From Flavobacterium sp. (GTDB taxonomy: Bacteria; Bacteroidota; Bacteroidia; Flavobacteriales; Flavobacteriaceae): a DNA stretch of 64,000 bases. The notes under the pieces were generated by a model. It saw only the letters and a program-made list of their open reading frames with translations. It ran no database searches and was not told where the DNA came from. Shown in pieces: positions 37,673 through 47,280 of the stretch. Both the position numbers and the translations under genes were made by a program. How positions within the stretch are numbered: position 1 is the first letter of the stretch; each line of letters begins with the position of its first letter. The stretch covers positions 62,001 to 126,000 of the forward strand of contig JACMLU010000027.1 in NCBI GenBank assembly GCA_014379405.1, given 5' to 3'.

Positions 37673-39034
37673 TCAAAAATGCACGATGTTCTCCAATTTG
37701 CCTTTTCGTAAATAACCTTGAATGATGTTTTTTGTATCGCGATTGTTCTGCATCGGGATTAGGATGTCTTTAAGCATTTCTATTTGGGTAACGGGATACT
37801 TCAAATCATAATAAGCATAGCCCTTGTAAATTCCGTTTTCTATCAAAATAACACTCTGTTCGCTGCTGTTTCTGCCACAGTCATGGAGCAACATATTATT
37901 GGCTTCAAAACTCTTGCTATCGATAAATTCTTGAACCCTTCTGTTATATTCTTCAGGCATAATGTGGCCAATGCATGCACCGTCACATTCTTTTATTGTA
38001 TATTGAAAACACTCCTTTTGGGTTTGATACAAGCCTGTAAATTTTTGGCATAATCGGTACTGTGATGTAATTTTGAACAAGACGTTTTTGCCTTCGGCCA
38101 GCGAAGCAAACGAGGTAATTTCCTTTTTTAGACCATCTGCCTTTTGCAGTTTTAAATTCAAATAGCCATTTTCGTCTTTCTCGGCGTAAAGTGCAAACTG
38201 AAAAATGCTCTTTCTTTGCGCCCGATTATAGATGGGTTTGTTGCTTTTGATCTCGTCACTTTCTTTCAATAAAGCAATAAGCTCACTACCCGTTTCTTCA
38301 TAGGTTACGGTAGTAACTTCGGTTTGAATCTTTTTGCATTTAGTCGAAGTCCCGGTAAAATGCTGGTTGATTCTTTTCTTGATGTTCCTGCTTTTGCCAA
38401 TATAAATGAGCTTTCCTTTTGCGTTGTAAATGTAATAAACACCACTCCCGGAAGGTATACCTTCCAATATGTCCCTCAATTTGGGAGTAATCCCCTTTTG
38501 GATAGCATCTTTAATAAGCTCATTGATTATTACATTGCTTTGGTCTTTATCCAAAAGGGCTTGGAACAGCTTCTCGGTTGGCATCGCCTCACCACTGGAT
38601 CGGGCAATGTCTGCCACAGGTATTTCCAAAGCACGAACAAAATTATTCAAATGGTCTGGTAGATGTTCAGGCAATAATCTTTTGCCCAATTCCATCGTGC
38701 AAAGTGTTCTTTTGGCAAAATCATAACCCAAACCGTGAAATTCAGTGCGTAGAATTCTATACTTAAAATCGGCATTGTGCGCTACCAAAACGCAACCATC
38801 GGTCATTTCAATAATGCGTTTGGCAACCTCAAAAAACTTTGGTGCACTTTGCAGCATCTCGTTATTAATCCCGCTCATTTTTAATGCTAATGGCTGAATG
38901 GGTATTTCAGGATTAACCAAACTAATAAATTGATCCACGATCTCGTGACCATTATGTTTAGATAGGACGATAGCCGTAATTCCTTCTTTTTCGAATGGTC
39001 CTCCGGTTGTTGCGATGTCAATTATGGTGTACAA
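37673..39034 (-). CDS. Paralog of 19248..20621: degenerate DnaQ-like domain + GIY-YIG nuclease
   Basis: IIDIATTGG, HNADFKYRILR (exonuclease residues altered) and GVYYIYNAKGKLIYIGKSRNIKKRI...YNRAQ (GIY-YIG intact). Confidence 0.85.
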   Translation of the reverse strand: MYTIIDIATTGGPFEKEGITAIVLSKHNGHEIVDQFISLVNPEIPIQPLALKMSGINNEMLQSAPKFFEVAKRIIEMTDGCVLVAHNADFKYRILRTEFHGLGYDFAKRTLCTMELGKRLLPEHLPDHLNNFVRALEIPVADIARSSGEAMPTEKLFQALLDKDQSNVIINELIKDAIQKGITPKLRDILEGIPSGSGVYYIYNAKGKLIYIGKSRNIKKRINQHFTGTSTKCKKIQTEVTTVTYEETGSELIALLKESDEIKSNKPIYNRAQRKSIFQFALYAEKDENGYLNLKLQKADGLKKEITSFASLAEGKNVLFKITSQYRLCQKFTGLYQTQKECFQYTIKECDGACIGHIMPEEYNRRVQEFIDSKSFEANNMLLHDCGRNSSEQSVILIENGIYKGYAYYDLKYPVTQIEMLKDILIPMQNNRDTKNIIQGYLRKGKLENIVHF

Positions 39035-39319
39035 AATCAGTCTTCAATTTAGGGTCTACGGTTGACAGCTTTGCTGCAACCAATTTTCTTCCCCCAAAGA
39101 TACGGCTTCTTGGCAAAACAATAATGTTTCTCAACCAGTTGCAAGCAGCTACTCATTTGAAATACAACAAGGAAAAGTTGCTGCCCCCAAATGTTGTGTC
39201 TACCGTTCACCCGGAATTCCATTCAATTCGAAAACAGGACAACTATAGAACATTTAACATTCAATTATAAACAACAAATCACTTTATTTCCTAATTTTAA
39301 AAGTTGAACTCTAATTATA

Positions 39320-39354
39320 ACCTCCCTCCTCTAACTTCTAACCTCCCACTTCCC
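39320..39354. repeat. Degenerate 7-bp repeat directly before SRAP start
   Basis: acctccctcctctaacttctaacctcccacttccc. Confidence 0.75.
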
Positions 39355-39996
39355 ATGTGTTTCCACACCGAACAAACAAAACTACCCTTAGAATTAGAAA
39401 CCAGGTTCAAGGCAAACCTGGACAATCCTGCGGAGTTCCATCCGCAAAACAACATCAATGGTTTTGACTATCCGGAAACACCGGTCGTAATCGACGAAAA
39501 ACCACAAATTATCACGCACTACAATTGGGGTCTTATCCCGGCTTGGGCTAAAGATGAAGAAATTCAAAAATACACCCTAAACGCCAAAATTGAAACAGTT
39601 AATGAAAAACCATCCTTCAAAAACTCGGTCAACAAAAGATGTCTGGTAATCGCCAATGGTTATTTCGAATGGCAATGGCTGGATCCCAAAGGAAAAAACA
39701 AACAGAAATACGAAATAGGACTGCCAAACGAAGAATTGTTTGCTTTCGCAGGATTGTACTCCCATTGGGTAGATAAAAACACGGGACAAATAAAAAACAC
39801 CTACACCATTCTGACTACGACAGCCAGTCCACTGCTGGAAGAAATTCACAATAACAAAAAAAGAATGCCGGTTGTTTTGAAACAAGAGGACGAAATGAAA
39901 TGGCTGCAACATGAAACGATACAAAATTTTGCCTATCCCTATCAAGTAAATTTAGTCGCTAAACAAATACATCCTGATAAAGCAACTCTATGGTAA
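39355..39996 (+). CDS. SRAP (HMCES/YedK-like) protein
   Basis: Start at ATG 39355 gives MCFHTEQ with Cys2; NAKIETV...RCLVIANGYFEWQW; HNNKKRMPVVL. Confidence 0.88.
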   Translation: MCFHTEQTKLPLELETRFKANLDNPAEFHPQNNINGFDYPETPVVIDEKPQIITHYNWGLIPAWAKDEEIQKYTLNAKIETVNEKPSFKNSVNKRCLVIANGYFEWQWLDPKGKNKQKYEIGLPNEELFAFAGLYSHWVDKNTGQIKNTYTILTTTASPLLEEIHNNKKRMPVVLKQEDEMKWLQHETIQNFAYPYQVNLVAKQIHPDKATLW

Positions 39997-40360
39997 TTTC
40001 TTTTTTCGTTTCACCTTCTTCAACAATGATGGTTGTCCACCATGGTGCATAATTTTCAACCAAATAGTGAAATGCCCTAAGAACTTCCTTCTCGCTGCTT
40101 TCTAAATCAACACCCAAGTTTTTCTCATAACCAATAATTCTAAAAAACACGCCTTCGGTAAGCAATTCATCTTGCTCGTCAGCAGTATTATCAGGCGCAT
40201 ACCCAAAATAATGAATGGAAGTACCAGCATTAGCCAACAACCCAATCAAATCCTTTTTCACGGTTAAGAATAAAGCTTCATCCATCAACCCATAAGGCAC
40301 TTCAATACCGTTGGCATTAATAGTCAAGGCAAACTCATCAAATTGTAATTCCATAATCAA
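39959..40360 (-). CDS. Conserved hypothetical protein
   Basis: 133 aa, convergent 38-bp overlap with SRAP gene. Confidence 0.55.
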   Translation of the reverse strand: MIMELQFDEFALTINANGIEVPYGLMDEALFLTVKKDLIGLLANAGTSIHYFGYAPDNTADEQDELLTEGVFFRIIGYEKNLGVDLESSEKEVLRAFHYLVENYAPWWTTIIVEEGETKKEITIELLYQDVFV

Positions 40361-40580
40361 ATCTTTCAGTAAAAATAATTAAAATAGACAATTATAATAC
40401 CATTAGAATGAATTTCATAACAAAAAGTATCACAATAAAATTTGTGATAATTGGTGTAATTTGTGGTCAATCTTTTAAAAAATTCTGCGTAGATCAGTGC
40501 AAATTGGTGGCCAAAACAATTAATATAAAATTAACGCTCCCTCCCTTCCACCCCTCTTATATTTGCAAAAAATAAAAGCA

Positions 40581-41360
40581 ATGAACAAAGCCCTATTTAC
40601 CCTAACATTTCTACTGACACTACTAATTTATCCTATCAAAACTTTCGCCTGGGGAAGTAAAGGACACGCTTTAGTCGCTGAGGTGGCTTTCAACTATATG
40701 GACGAAAATACCAAGAAAGAAGTCCTGAAATACCTCGATGGTATGACAATCCAAGAAGCGGCCAACTGGATGGACAATATAAAAAGTGACCATTCCTATG
40801 ATTTTATGAGAGCTTATCATTTTGCCAATTTTGAAAAAGGCACAAATGTGGTAGAAACAAGCGGCGCCAATATAATTTACCAATTAAACGCGGCCATAAA
40901 AGAGTTAAAAAACAAAGAAAAATTCTCCAAAGAAGAAATCAATACCAAAATAAAAATCCTTTTCCATTTAATGGGAGACTTACACCAACCTTTACACGTA
41001 GGTTATGGAGAAGACAAAGGAGGTAATACAATGCAAATCAACTACAATTTCCGCGGCACTAACCTCCATTCTTTGTGGGATTCCGGCATAATCGAATACA
41101 AAAAAATTAGCCTTTCTGATTGCTTAAATACAAACAAGTATTCACCAAATGAAATCAGAGCCCTTCAAAACATTGATGTAGTCTATTGGGCAACAGGTTC
41201 CAGATCCTACCTACCTCAAATTTACAAAACAGGCGGAAACAAAATCAACGAAGAATATGTTGATGCGTGCGTCCCAATAATCGAAAATCAAATCCTAAAA
41301 GCAGGAATCCGCCTGGCAGGAGTCCTAAACGAAGTCTTCCAAATTAAAAAATTAATATAA
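40581..41360 (+). CDS. S1/P1 nuclease, secreted
   Basis: WGSKGHALVAEVA...HLMGDLHQPLHVGYGEDKGGN...NLHSLWDSGII; signal peptide from ATG 40581. Confidence 0.9.
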   Translation: MNKALFTLTFLLTLLIYPIKTFAWGSKGHALVAEVAFNYMDENTKKEVLKYLDGMTIQEAANWMDNIKSDHSYDFMRAYHFANFEKGTNVVETSGANIIYQLNAAIKELKNKEKFSKEEINTKIKILFHLMGDLHQPLHVGYGEDKGGNTMQINYNFRGTNLHSLWDSGIIEYKKISLSDCLNTNKYSPNEIRALQNIDVVYWATGSRSYLPQIYKTGGNKINEEYVDACVPIIENQILKAGIRLAGVLNEVFQIKKLI

Positions 41361-41487
41361 GAGTTAAAGATAAGTTTTTTGGCAATTTACTTTGTAAATA
41401 GTTAATAGCCAACTCTTTTACCACAGTGGAGAAATTTATGTAATTTTGTTTTCGCTACCATTTCAGTAAAATAAAAAAATAGTCAAA

Positions 41488-42351
41488 ATGGAAAACATAC
41501 CTATAAGACAAATTCATAAAATTCCAACAGAACCTAGTTTATCTGCAAGCTTTAGCATAAGGGATATTCAAGAGTTGTTGGAGGAAAAAGACATGGTCCA
41601 AGATCTCCATAGACATGATTTTTACTATATATTGGTTTTAAAAAAAGGAAATGGTTCTCATGAAATTGATTTTAAACACTATGAAATTAAGGACCATAGT
41701 ATATTCTTGATGCGCCCTGGTCAAGTGCATCAGCTGGTTTTGAAAGCCGGAAGTACTGGATATTTACTTCAATTTAAAAAAGATTTTTTTTATACCCAAA
41801 ATAAGTTTTCTCAAGAGCTATTGCGGAAGGTCAGTCACCTCAACTTTTGCAATCTTGATAGCGATGGCTTTAGCAAGTTAGATACCATTTTATCGTCAAT
41901 TTTAAAAGAGTATACTGATAGACAAGAAGGATTTCAAGAAGTCATAAAATCAAATCTAAGTGTTTTCTTTATTGAATTGGTCCGACATCGTCAAAATAAA
42001 ATAATAGCTTCTAAGGAAAACAACCCATATGCCCAGGAACAATTGGAAAAATTTTTATCTCTTTTGGATACAAACATTACTAGTAACAAACAAGTGTCCC
42101 AATATGCCGATATGTTGAATATTTCGACCTACCAACTGAATGCTGTTACAAAGACATTACTGAATAAAACACCTTCTGAACTGATCAATGAGTACATTGT
42201 TTTGGAATCAAAAAGACAACTTCTGGCAACATCCAATCAAGTAAATCAAATAGCAGATTACCTTGGTTATGATGACATATCCTATTTTATTAGGTTTTTT
42301 AAAAAACATACTGGATATTCTCCAGAAGCTTTCAGAAACAATTTCAAATAA
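41488..42351 (+). CDS. AraC-family regulator
   Basis: C-terminal HTH_18 ...VNQIADYLGYDDISYFIRFFKKHTGYSPEAFR. Confidence 0.9.
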   Translation: MENIPIRQIHKIPTEPSLSASFSIRDIQELLEEKDMVQDLHRHDFYYILVLKKGNGSHEIDFKHYEIKDHSIFLMRPGQVHQLVLKAGSTGYLLQFKKDFFYTQNKFSQELLRKVSHLNFCNLDSDGFSKLDTILSSILKEYTDRQEGFQEVIKSNLSVFFIELVRHRQNKIIASKENNPYAQEQLEKFLSLLDTNITSNKQVSQYADMLNISTYQLNAVTKTLLNKTPSELINEYIVLESKRQLLATSNQVNQIADYLGYDDISYFIRFFKKHTGYSPEAFRNNFK

Positions 42352-42408
42352 GTCCTACTCAACTTTATTTTTGTCCTATCGTTAAAATCAAGTTCACTTA
42401 TACCTTTG
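42352..42408 (+). promoter_or_regulatory. Family-1 operator/promoter copy 1
   Basis: GTCCTA at 42352 and 42373 (21-bp spacing), TACCTTTG at 42401. Confidence 0.75.
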
Positions 42409-42443
42409 CTGAATAAATTATAAATATTCAAAAAGCATTATGT

Positions 42444-42668
42444 ATGAAAACAAAAATGAAATTAATGGCAGCACTAAAAATATGGGTGGTAATTTACCCT
42501 TCTATTACACTATTTCTTTACCTATTGGGTAATTCCTCATTAGTTTTACCTTTGTATTTAAAGACATTATTTCTAACACTTATATTAGTCCCTTGGGTAG
42601 TTTTTATAGGGGTGCCATTTGTAGATTCCATCATACGTCGACTTTCTACTCATGTTGATAAAAAATAA
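42444..42668 (+). CDS. Small membrane protein
   Basis: 74 aa, two TM segments. Confidence 0.6.
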   Translation: MKTKMKLMAALKIWVVIYPSITLFLYLLGNSSLVLPLYLKTLFLTLILVPWVVFIGVPFVDSIIRRLSTHVDKK

Positions 42669-42674
42669 TAAAAG

Positions 42675-43181
42675 ATGAAAATCGTAAAAATCATTCTTGT
42701 AGGTATTGGTGCTACAGTGGCTATAGATTGTTTTACATTTATAGTAAGCCTTGTTGGCAATACTTCACGTGGGATCCTTTTTTTGGGAAGATGGTTGGCA
42801 TACATGCCCAAAGGAAAGTTTTTACATCACTCCATTGTTGAAACACCAAGTATTACAAACGAACTGCTAATTGGGCAAATAGCTCACTACAGTATTGGAA
42901 TAACCTTTGCATTTTTATTAGTAGCAATATATGGAAGTAAATGGCTTACGAAACCAAAATTGTTTCCAGCTTTGGTCATTGCACTCATTTCTTTAATTCT
43001 TCCAATTTTTATTTTGCAACCTGCACTTGGTTTTGGAATTGCTTTTTCAAATAGGCCTGAGCAAGGTCTACTTATTTTAAAGTCTTTAATGATCCATTTG
43101 GTATACGGATTTGGGTTATATCAATCAGCAAAAACCATCAATGGTGTTCGCAATACATCATTTCAAAGAATAAAACATTAG
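42675..43181 (+). CDS. DUF2938-like membrane protein
   Basis: 168 aa; GRWLAYMPKGKFLHHSI, IGQIAHYSIGITFAFLLV. Confidence 0.7.
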   Translation: MKIVKIILVGIGATVAIDCFTFIVSLVGNTSRGILFLGRWLAYMPKGKFLHHSIVETPSITNELLIGQIAHYSIGITFAFLLVAIYGSKWLTKPKLFPALVIALISLILPIFILQPALGFGIAFSNRPEQGLLILKSLMIHLVYGFGLYQSAKTINGVRNTSFQRIKH

Positions 43182-43203
43182 TACAATTGACAGCTTCAAA
43201 AAT

Positions 43204-44211
43204 ATGTTGAGACGAAAATTTATTAAACAAAGTGGGCTAGCAATTGTAGGGCTTTCATTGCCATTGCCATTTCCATCAACGAAAACAGTAAAAAAGAAAA
43301 AGATGAAAAACAAGAAACAATATGATGTAATAATTGTAGGTGGCAGTTATTCAGGGCTTGCCGCCGGAATGGCTCTTGGAAGAGCCTTGAAAAAAGTATT
43401 AATAATAGACAGTGGAAAGCCCTGTAATGCACCAACTCCGCAATCCCATAACTTCCTAACCCAAGATGGAAAAACTCCAGCAGCGATAGCGGCACTTGCC
43501 AAACAACAAGTAGTACTATATGAGACGATAACTTTTATTAATGGTTTGGCTACCAATGGCAGAAAAACGGAAGAGGGTTTTGAAATTCAGGTAGCTTCCG
43601 GTGAAATATTTCATTCGACCAAGTTAATCATTGCGACTGGCATTAAAGATATTTTACCCAACATTGAAGGAGTTTCTGATTGTTGGGGCATATCGATGTT
43701 GCATTGTCCCTATTGTCACGGATATGAAGTTCGAAATGAAAAAACAGGTATTTTGGGTAACGGGGAACACGCTTATGAATTAGCCCAATTAATTTCCAAT
43801 TGGACTACTGATTTAACCGTGTATACCAATGGAAAATCATCATTGACCGTCGAACAAACACAGAAATTGTCAAACCATCAAATAAATATTATTGAAAAGG
43901 ATATTGAAAGACTAGAACACAATACCGGTTATTTGCAAAATATCATTTTCAAAGATGGAACCAAGCGGGAAGTAAAAGCTATGTATTCTCGTAACTCGTT
44001 TGAACAACATTGCACAATTCCCGAATCTTTGGGTTGTGCATTAGATGATGAAGGCTATATCAAAGTAAATCCTTTACAGGAAACATCGGTTGATGGCGTT
44101 TTTGCCTGTGGCGACAACACCACTCGTTTGCGAACCGTAGCCAATGCCGTGGCAATGGGAACAACGGCAGGTATGACCGCAAGTAAAAAAATGATTTTAG
44201 AACAATTTTAA
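43204..44211 (+). CDS. Thioredoxin-reductase-like FAD/NAD(P) oxidoreductase with Tat-like N-terminus
   Basis: MLRRKFIKQSGLAIVGLSLPLP; DVIIVGGSYSGLAAG; CPYCHGYE; GVFACGDN. Confidence 0.85.
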   Translation: MLRRKFIKQSGLAIVGLSLPLPFPSTKTVKKKKMKNKKQYDVIIVGGSYSGLAAGMALGRALKKVLIIDSGKPCNAPTPQSHNFLTQDGKTPAAIAALAKQQVVLYETITFINGLATNGRKTEEGFEIQVASGEIFHSTKLIIATGIKDILPNIEGVSDCWGISMLHCPYCHGYEVRNEKTGILGNGEHAYELAQLISNWTTDLTVYTNGKSSLTVEQTQKLSNHQINIIEKDIERLEHNTGYLQNIIFKDGTKREVKAMYSRNSFEQHCTIPESLGCALDDEGYIKVNPLQETSVDGVFACGDNTTRLRTVANAVAMGTTAGMTASKKMILEQF

Positions 44212-44222
44212 TAAAAACAAGG

Positions 44223-44858
44223 ATGAATACAACTTGGGATAAAGAATATAAAGCAATGTGGGAGGAGAGATATATGAACCATGACTTTGTTTATGGTAAA
44301 GAACCCAATCTGTTTTTTAAGGAATGGCTTCAAAAATTGGAGTCTGGTTCTATATTGATGCCCGCTGATGGCGAGGGACGTAATGGTGTTTTTGCAGCAC
44401 AATCAGGATGGGAAGTAACCTCATCTGATTTAAGTGAAGAAGGGAAATCAAAAACGCTGCAACTTGCCAAAGAAAAACAAGTTGAACTGAATTATATTGT
44501 TGGCGATCTTGAAGAACTTCAGTTCCCAATGGTGTCCTTTGATGCCATTGGATTAATCTATGCCCATTTTGCAGCCGAAAAAAAATCAATGTTGCATAAG
44601 AAATTAAATAACTACCTGAAACCGGGAGGAATTGTTATTTTTGAGGCTTTCAGTAAAGCACACTTACTATTCAATGAACAAGACCCTAAAGTGGGTGGTC
44701 CTAAAAATATTGATATGTTGTTTTCTACAACTGAAATAGCAGCCGATTTTGAAAATTATGACATAGTATTATTAGAAGAAAAAGAAATTATTTTAGAAGA
44801 AGGCAAATATCATAATGGAATAAGCTCTGTGATTCGATTTGTTGGAAGAAAGAAATAA
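44223..44858 (+). CDS. Class I SAM-dependent methyltransferase
   Basis: ILMPADGEGRNGVFAAQSGWEVTSSDLS. Confidence 0.85.
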   Translation: MNTTWDKEYKAMWEERYMNHDFVYGKEPNLFFKEWLQKLESGSILMPADGEGRNGVFAAQSGWEVTSSDLSEEGKSKTLQLAKEKQVELNYIVGDLEELQFPMVSFDAIGLIYAHFAAEKKSMLHKKLNNYLKPGGIVIFEAFSKAHLLFNEQDPKVGGPKNIDMLFSTTEIAADFENYDIVLLEEKEIILEEGKYHNGISSVIRFVGRKK

Positions 44859-44990
44859 AACCTTTCATAAATATTTACTCCTTTCTATACTTTTATTTAA
44901 TAATTTGCGGTTCTATAAACCGAAACTAATCAAGATACAAGTTTATACTTAATTCTAACCGTTGCTAGAAAATCTAATACTGACACCATT

Positions 44991-45584
44991 ATGGAAAATA
45001 AACTCTTATACTATTTTTCAAGAATAATGCCTATAACAAAGGAAGAATCTGATGCTATTGCAGCAACTATGGTCATTAAGCATTATAAAAAAGGGGATGT
45101 TTTACTAAAAGAAGGGCAAGTTTCAACGGAAGCCTATTTTGTTTTAGAGGGCTGTGTTCGGCAGTATTATATTGTGGACGGAGAAGAAAAAACGGCTAAT
45201 TTTTTCACAGAAGAACAATGGGTGATTTCATTAAACAGTTTTGCTAATACTCTCCCATCAAATCATTATATGGCTTGTTGCACCGATGCTGTTTTAGTTG
45301 TCGGCAATAGAGAAAAAGAAGAAGATTTGTATCAACAATTTCCAAAACTAGAAACCGTTTCCAGAAAAGTAATGGAAAAAGTGTTTACCGAACAACAGGA
45401 ACTAATGTCAACTTATACCACTGACACTCACGAACAACGCTATTTGAAACTTTTAAATTCGAGACCCAATTTATTTCAAATAATTCCACAGTATCAAATA
45501 GCGAGTTACATAGGAGTAAAACCTGAATCTTTGAGCAGAATTAGAAAAAGAATTGCTCAAAACAACCAAAATTCAAAATATTAA
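44991..45584 (+). CDS. Crp/Fnr-family regulator
   Basis: cNMP-like fold KHYKKGDVLLKEGQVSTEAYFVLEGCVRQYY; HTH QIASYIGVKPESLSRIRKRI. Confidence 0.88.
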   Translation: MENKLLYYFSRIMPITKEESDAIAATMVIKHYKKGDVLLKEGQVSTEAYFVLEGCVRQYYIVDGEEKTANFFTEEQWVISLNSFANTLPSNHYMACCTDAVLVVGNREKEEDLYQQFPKLETVSRKVMEKVFTEQQELMSTYTTDTHEQRYLKLLNSRPNLFQIIPQYQIASYIGVKPESLSRIRKRIAQNNQNSKY

Positions 45585-45638
45585 AATCATATCAGGCTGT
45601 TTTTTTAGATTGGGATACTTTCTGTTTTAAAGTGCAGT

Positions 45639-46055
45639 TTACGATTCTTGCTTATTATTTTTTTTCAAAACATTCCAGATCAGCCATGCTAAAATAAGTG
45701 TCAAAACGGAAAATAATTTTTCAAAATTGGTGTGGGAAAGGATATTTCCAATCGTATTGAGGATAAAGAGGCAAAAGAAAACCCACAATACAGTATTTAT
45801 CAGTTTTTCATTCCATCGCCATTTTAAATAGTTTCCTTTCATTAATACAACCGCCATTAAAAATAAATTGATAAAGATTGAAATTGCTTCGAATACATAC
45901 ATTTCGGTATCATTTTTAAGGCGACCACCCCAAGCTATATTGTAAGGAATCCATTTTACAATTAAGCATAAATGAAAAGCAGTTACCATAAATAGTATTC
46001 CTAGTAGTATTTGTATATGATTTCCTGTCTTTGACATTTTAAATTTTATTGCCAA
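45639..46055 (-). CDS. Membrane protein of unknown function
   Basis: 138 aa, four TM segments. Confidence 0.6.
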   Translation of the reverse strand: MAIKFKMSKTGNHIQILLGILFMVTAFHLCLIVKWIPYNIAWGGRLKNDTEMYVFEAISIFINLFLMAVVLMKGNYLKWRWNEKLINTVLWVFFCLFILNTIGNILSHTNFEKLFSVLTLILAWLIWNVLKKNNKQES

Positions 46056-46056
46056 T

Positions 46057-47019
46057 TTAATGAATTTCTATCGCTACATTCCCTTTTTTATGTCCTTTTT
46101 CAACATAAGCATGTGCTTCTGCCATTTGCTCTAAAGAATAGGTTCTATCAATAACTGGTTTCAATTGGCCAGCCTCAATAAGGGTTTTAAGAAAATTGAT
46201 GTCTTCTGCACTATGGCTAATAATTCCAGTTACTACTTTTATTTTCTTGCTACTAGTTATTGATTTCCAATTAGCTTCAAACATTTCCTTAAGTCCAGCA
46301 GCGCTTAAAATTAATGTCCCACAGCTCTTTAATGACCGTAAACTATCTGAAATAGACATTTTATTTAACGTATCAAAAATCACATCATAGGTTTCACCGT
46401 TTTTAGTAAAATCTTGTTTAGTATAATCTATTACCATGTCTGCTCCTAAAGATTGTACTAAGTCGATATTTGCAGTACTGCAAACTCCTGTTACAATCGC
46501 TCCAAAATGTTTAGCCAGTTGAACAGCAGCCGTTCCTACTGCTCCAGAAGCTCCAAAAATAAGCACTTTTTGCCCTTGTTGTATAGTAGCTTTTTTGAGA
46601 AAATGTAATGCTGTAACTCCTCCAAAAGGAATAACAGCCGCTTCTTGATGTGTAATAGTTGCAGGTTTTAATGCTATAGACCCATTTTCCTGAAAACAAT
46701 TATATCCTGCATAAGCACCAAAACTCATATCCGTATGACCAAAAACTTCATCGCCCACTTTAAAACGTTGCACTTCTGAACCAATCCTTTCGATTTCACC
46801 TGAAAAAACACCGCCAAGAATATTGATTTTAGGTTTAAAAAGTCCAAAAAAGAATCGAACCGCAAAGGGATCCGCTTTTCGTAGTCGTATATCACCCGAA
46901 TTGACCGCTGTAGCTTTAATCCTTATTAGAATTTCATTGTGTTTTGGTTCAGGTTTTTCAACCTCTTTCAATTGAAGAATATTGGGGGAACCGTATTTTG
47001 TATAGACTATTGCTTTCAT
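46057..47019 (-). CDS. NAD(P)-dependent alcohol dehydrogenase/quinone-reductase-like MDR protein
   Basis: YGSPNILQLKEVEKPEPKHNEILIRIKATAVNSGD; GASGAVGTAAVQLAK. Confidence 0.9.
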   Translation of the reverse strand: MKAIVYTKYGSPNILQLKEVEKPEPKHNEILIRIKATAVNSGDIRLRKADPFAVRFFFGLFKPKINILGGVFSGEIERIGSEVQRFKVGDEVFGHTDMSFGAYAGYNCFQENGSIALKPATITHQEAAVIPFGGVTALHFLKKATIQQGQKVLIFGASGAVGTAAVQLAKHFGAIVTGVCSTANIDLVQSLGADMVIDYTKQDFTKNGETYDVIFDTLNKMSISDSLRSLKSCGTLILSAAGLKEMFEANWKSITSSKKIKVVTGIISHSAEDINFLKTLIEAGQLKPVIDRTYSLEQMAEAHAYVEKGHKKGNVAIEIH

Positions 47020-47192
47020 AGTAGGATTGCTAATTTAAGGGGACAAATGTAATTAGATCGTTTCCCGCTTTCATTGACTTAGGTTAATAAATGAAAAACA
47101 ATGTGTTTTTACTATTTTATAAATCCCTTAGAAAATTCTTAAAAGTTGTTGTGAAAATCGTTTTTAAAGGTTTCAAACACAATTTAAAATAT

Positions 47193-47249
47193 GTCCTATT
47201 CAACTTTATTTTTGTCCTACCCATCTCCTCAACCCTTGAAATATCTTTG
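47193..47249 (+). promoter_or_regulatory. Family-1 operator/promoter copy 2
   Basis: GTCCTA at 47193 and 47214 (21 bp), TATCTTTG at 47242. Confidence 0.75.
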
Positions 47250-47280
47250 CTGAATAAATAATCAATTAAAATTTAAACAA

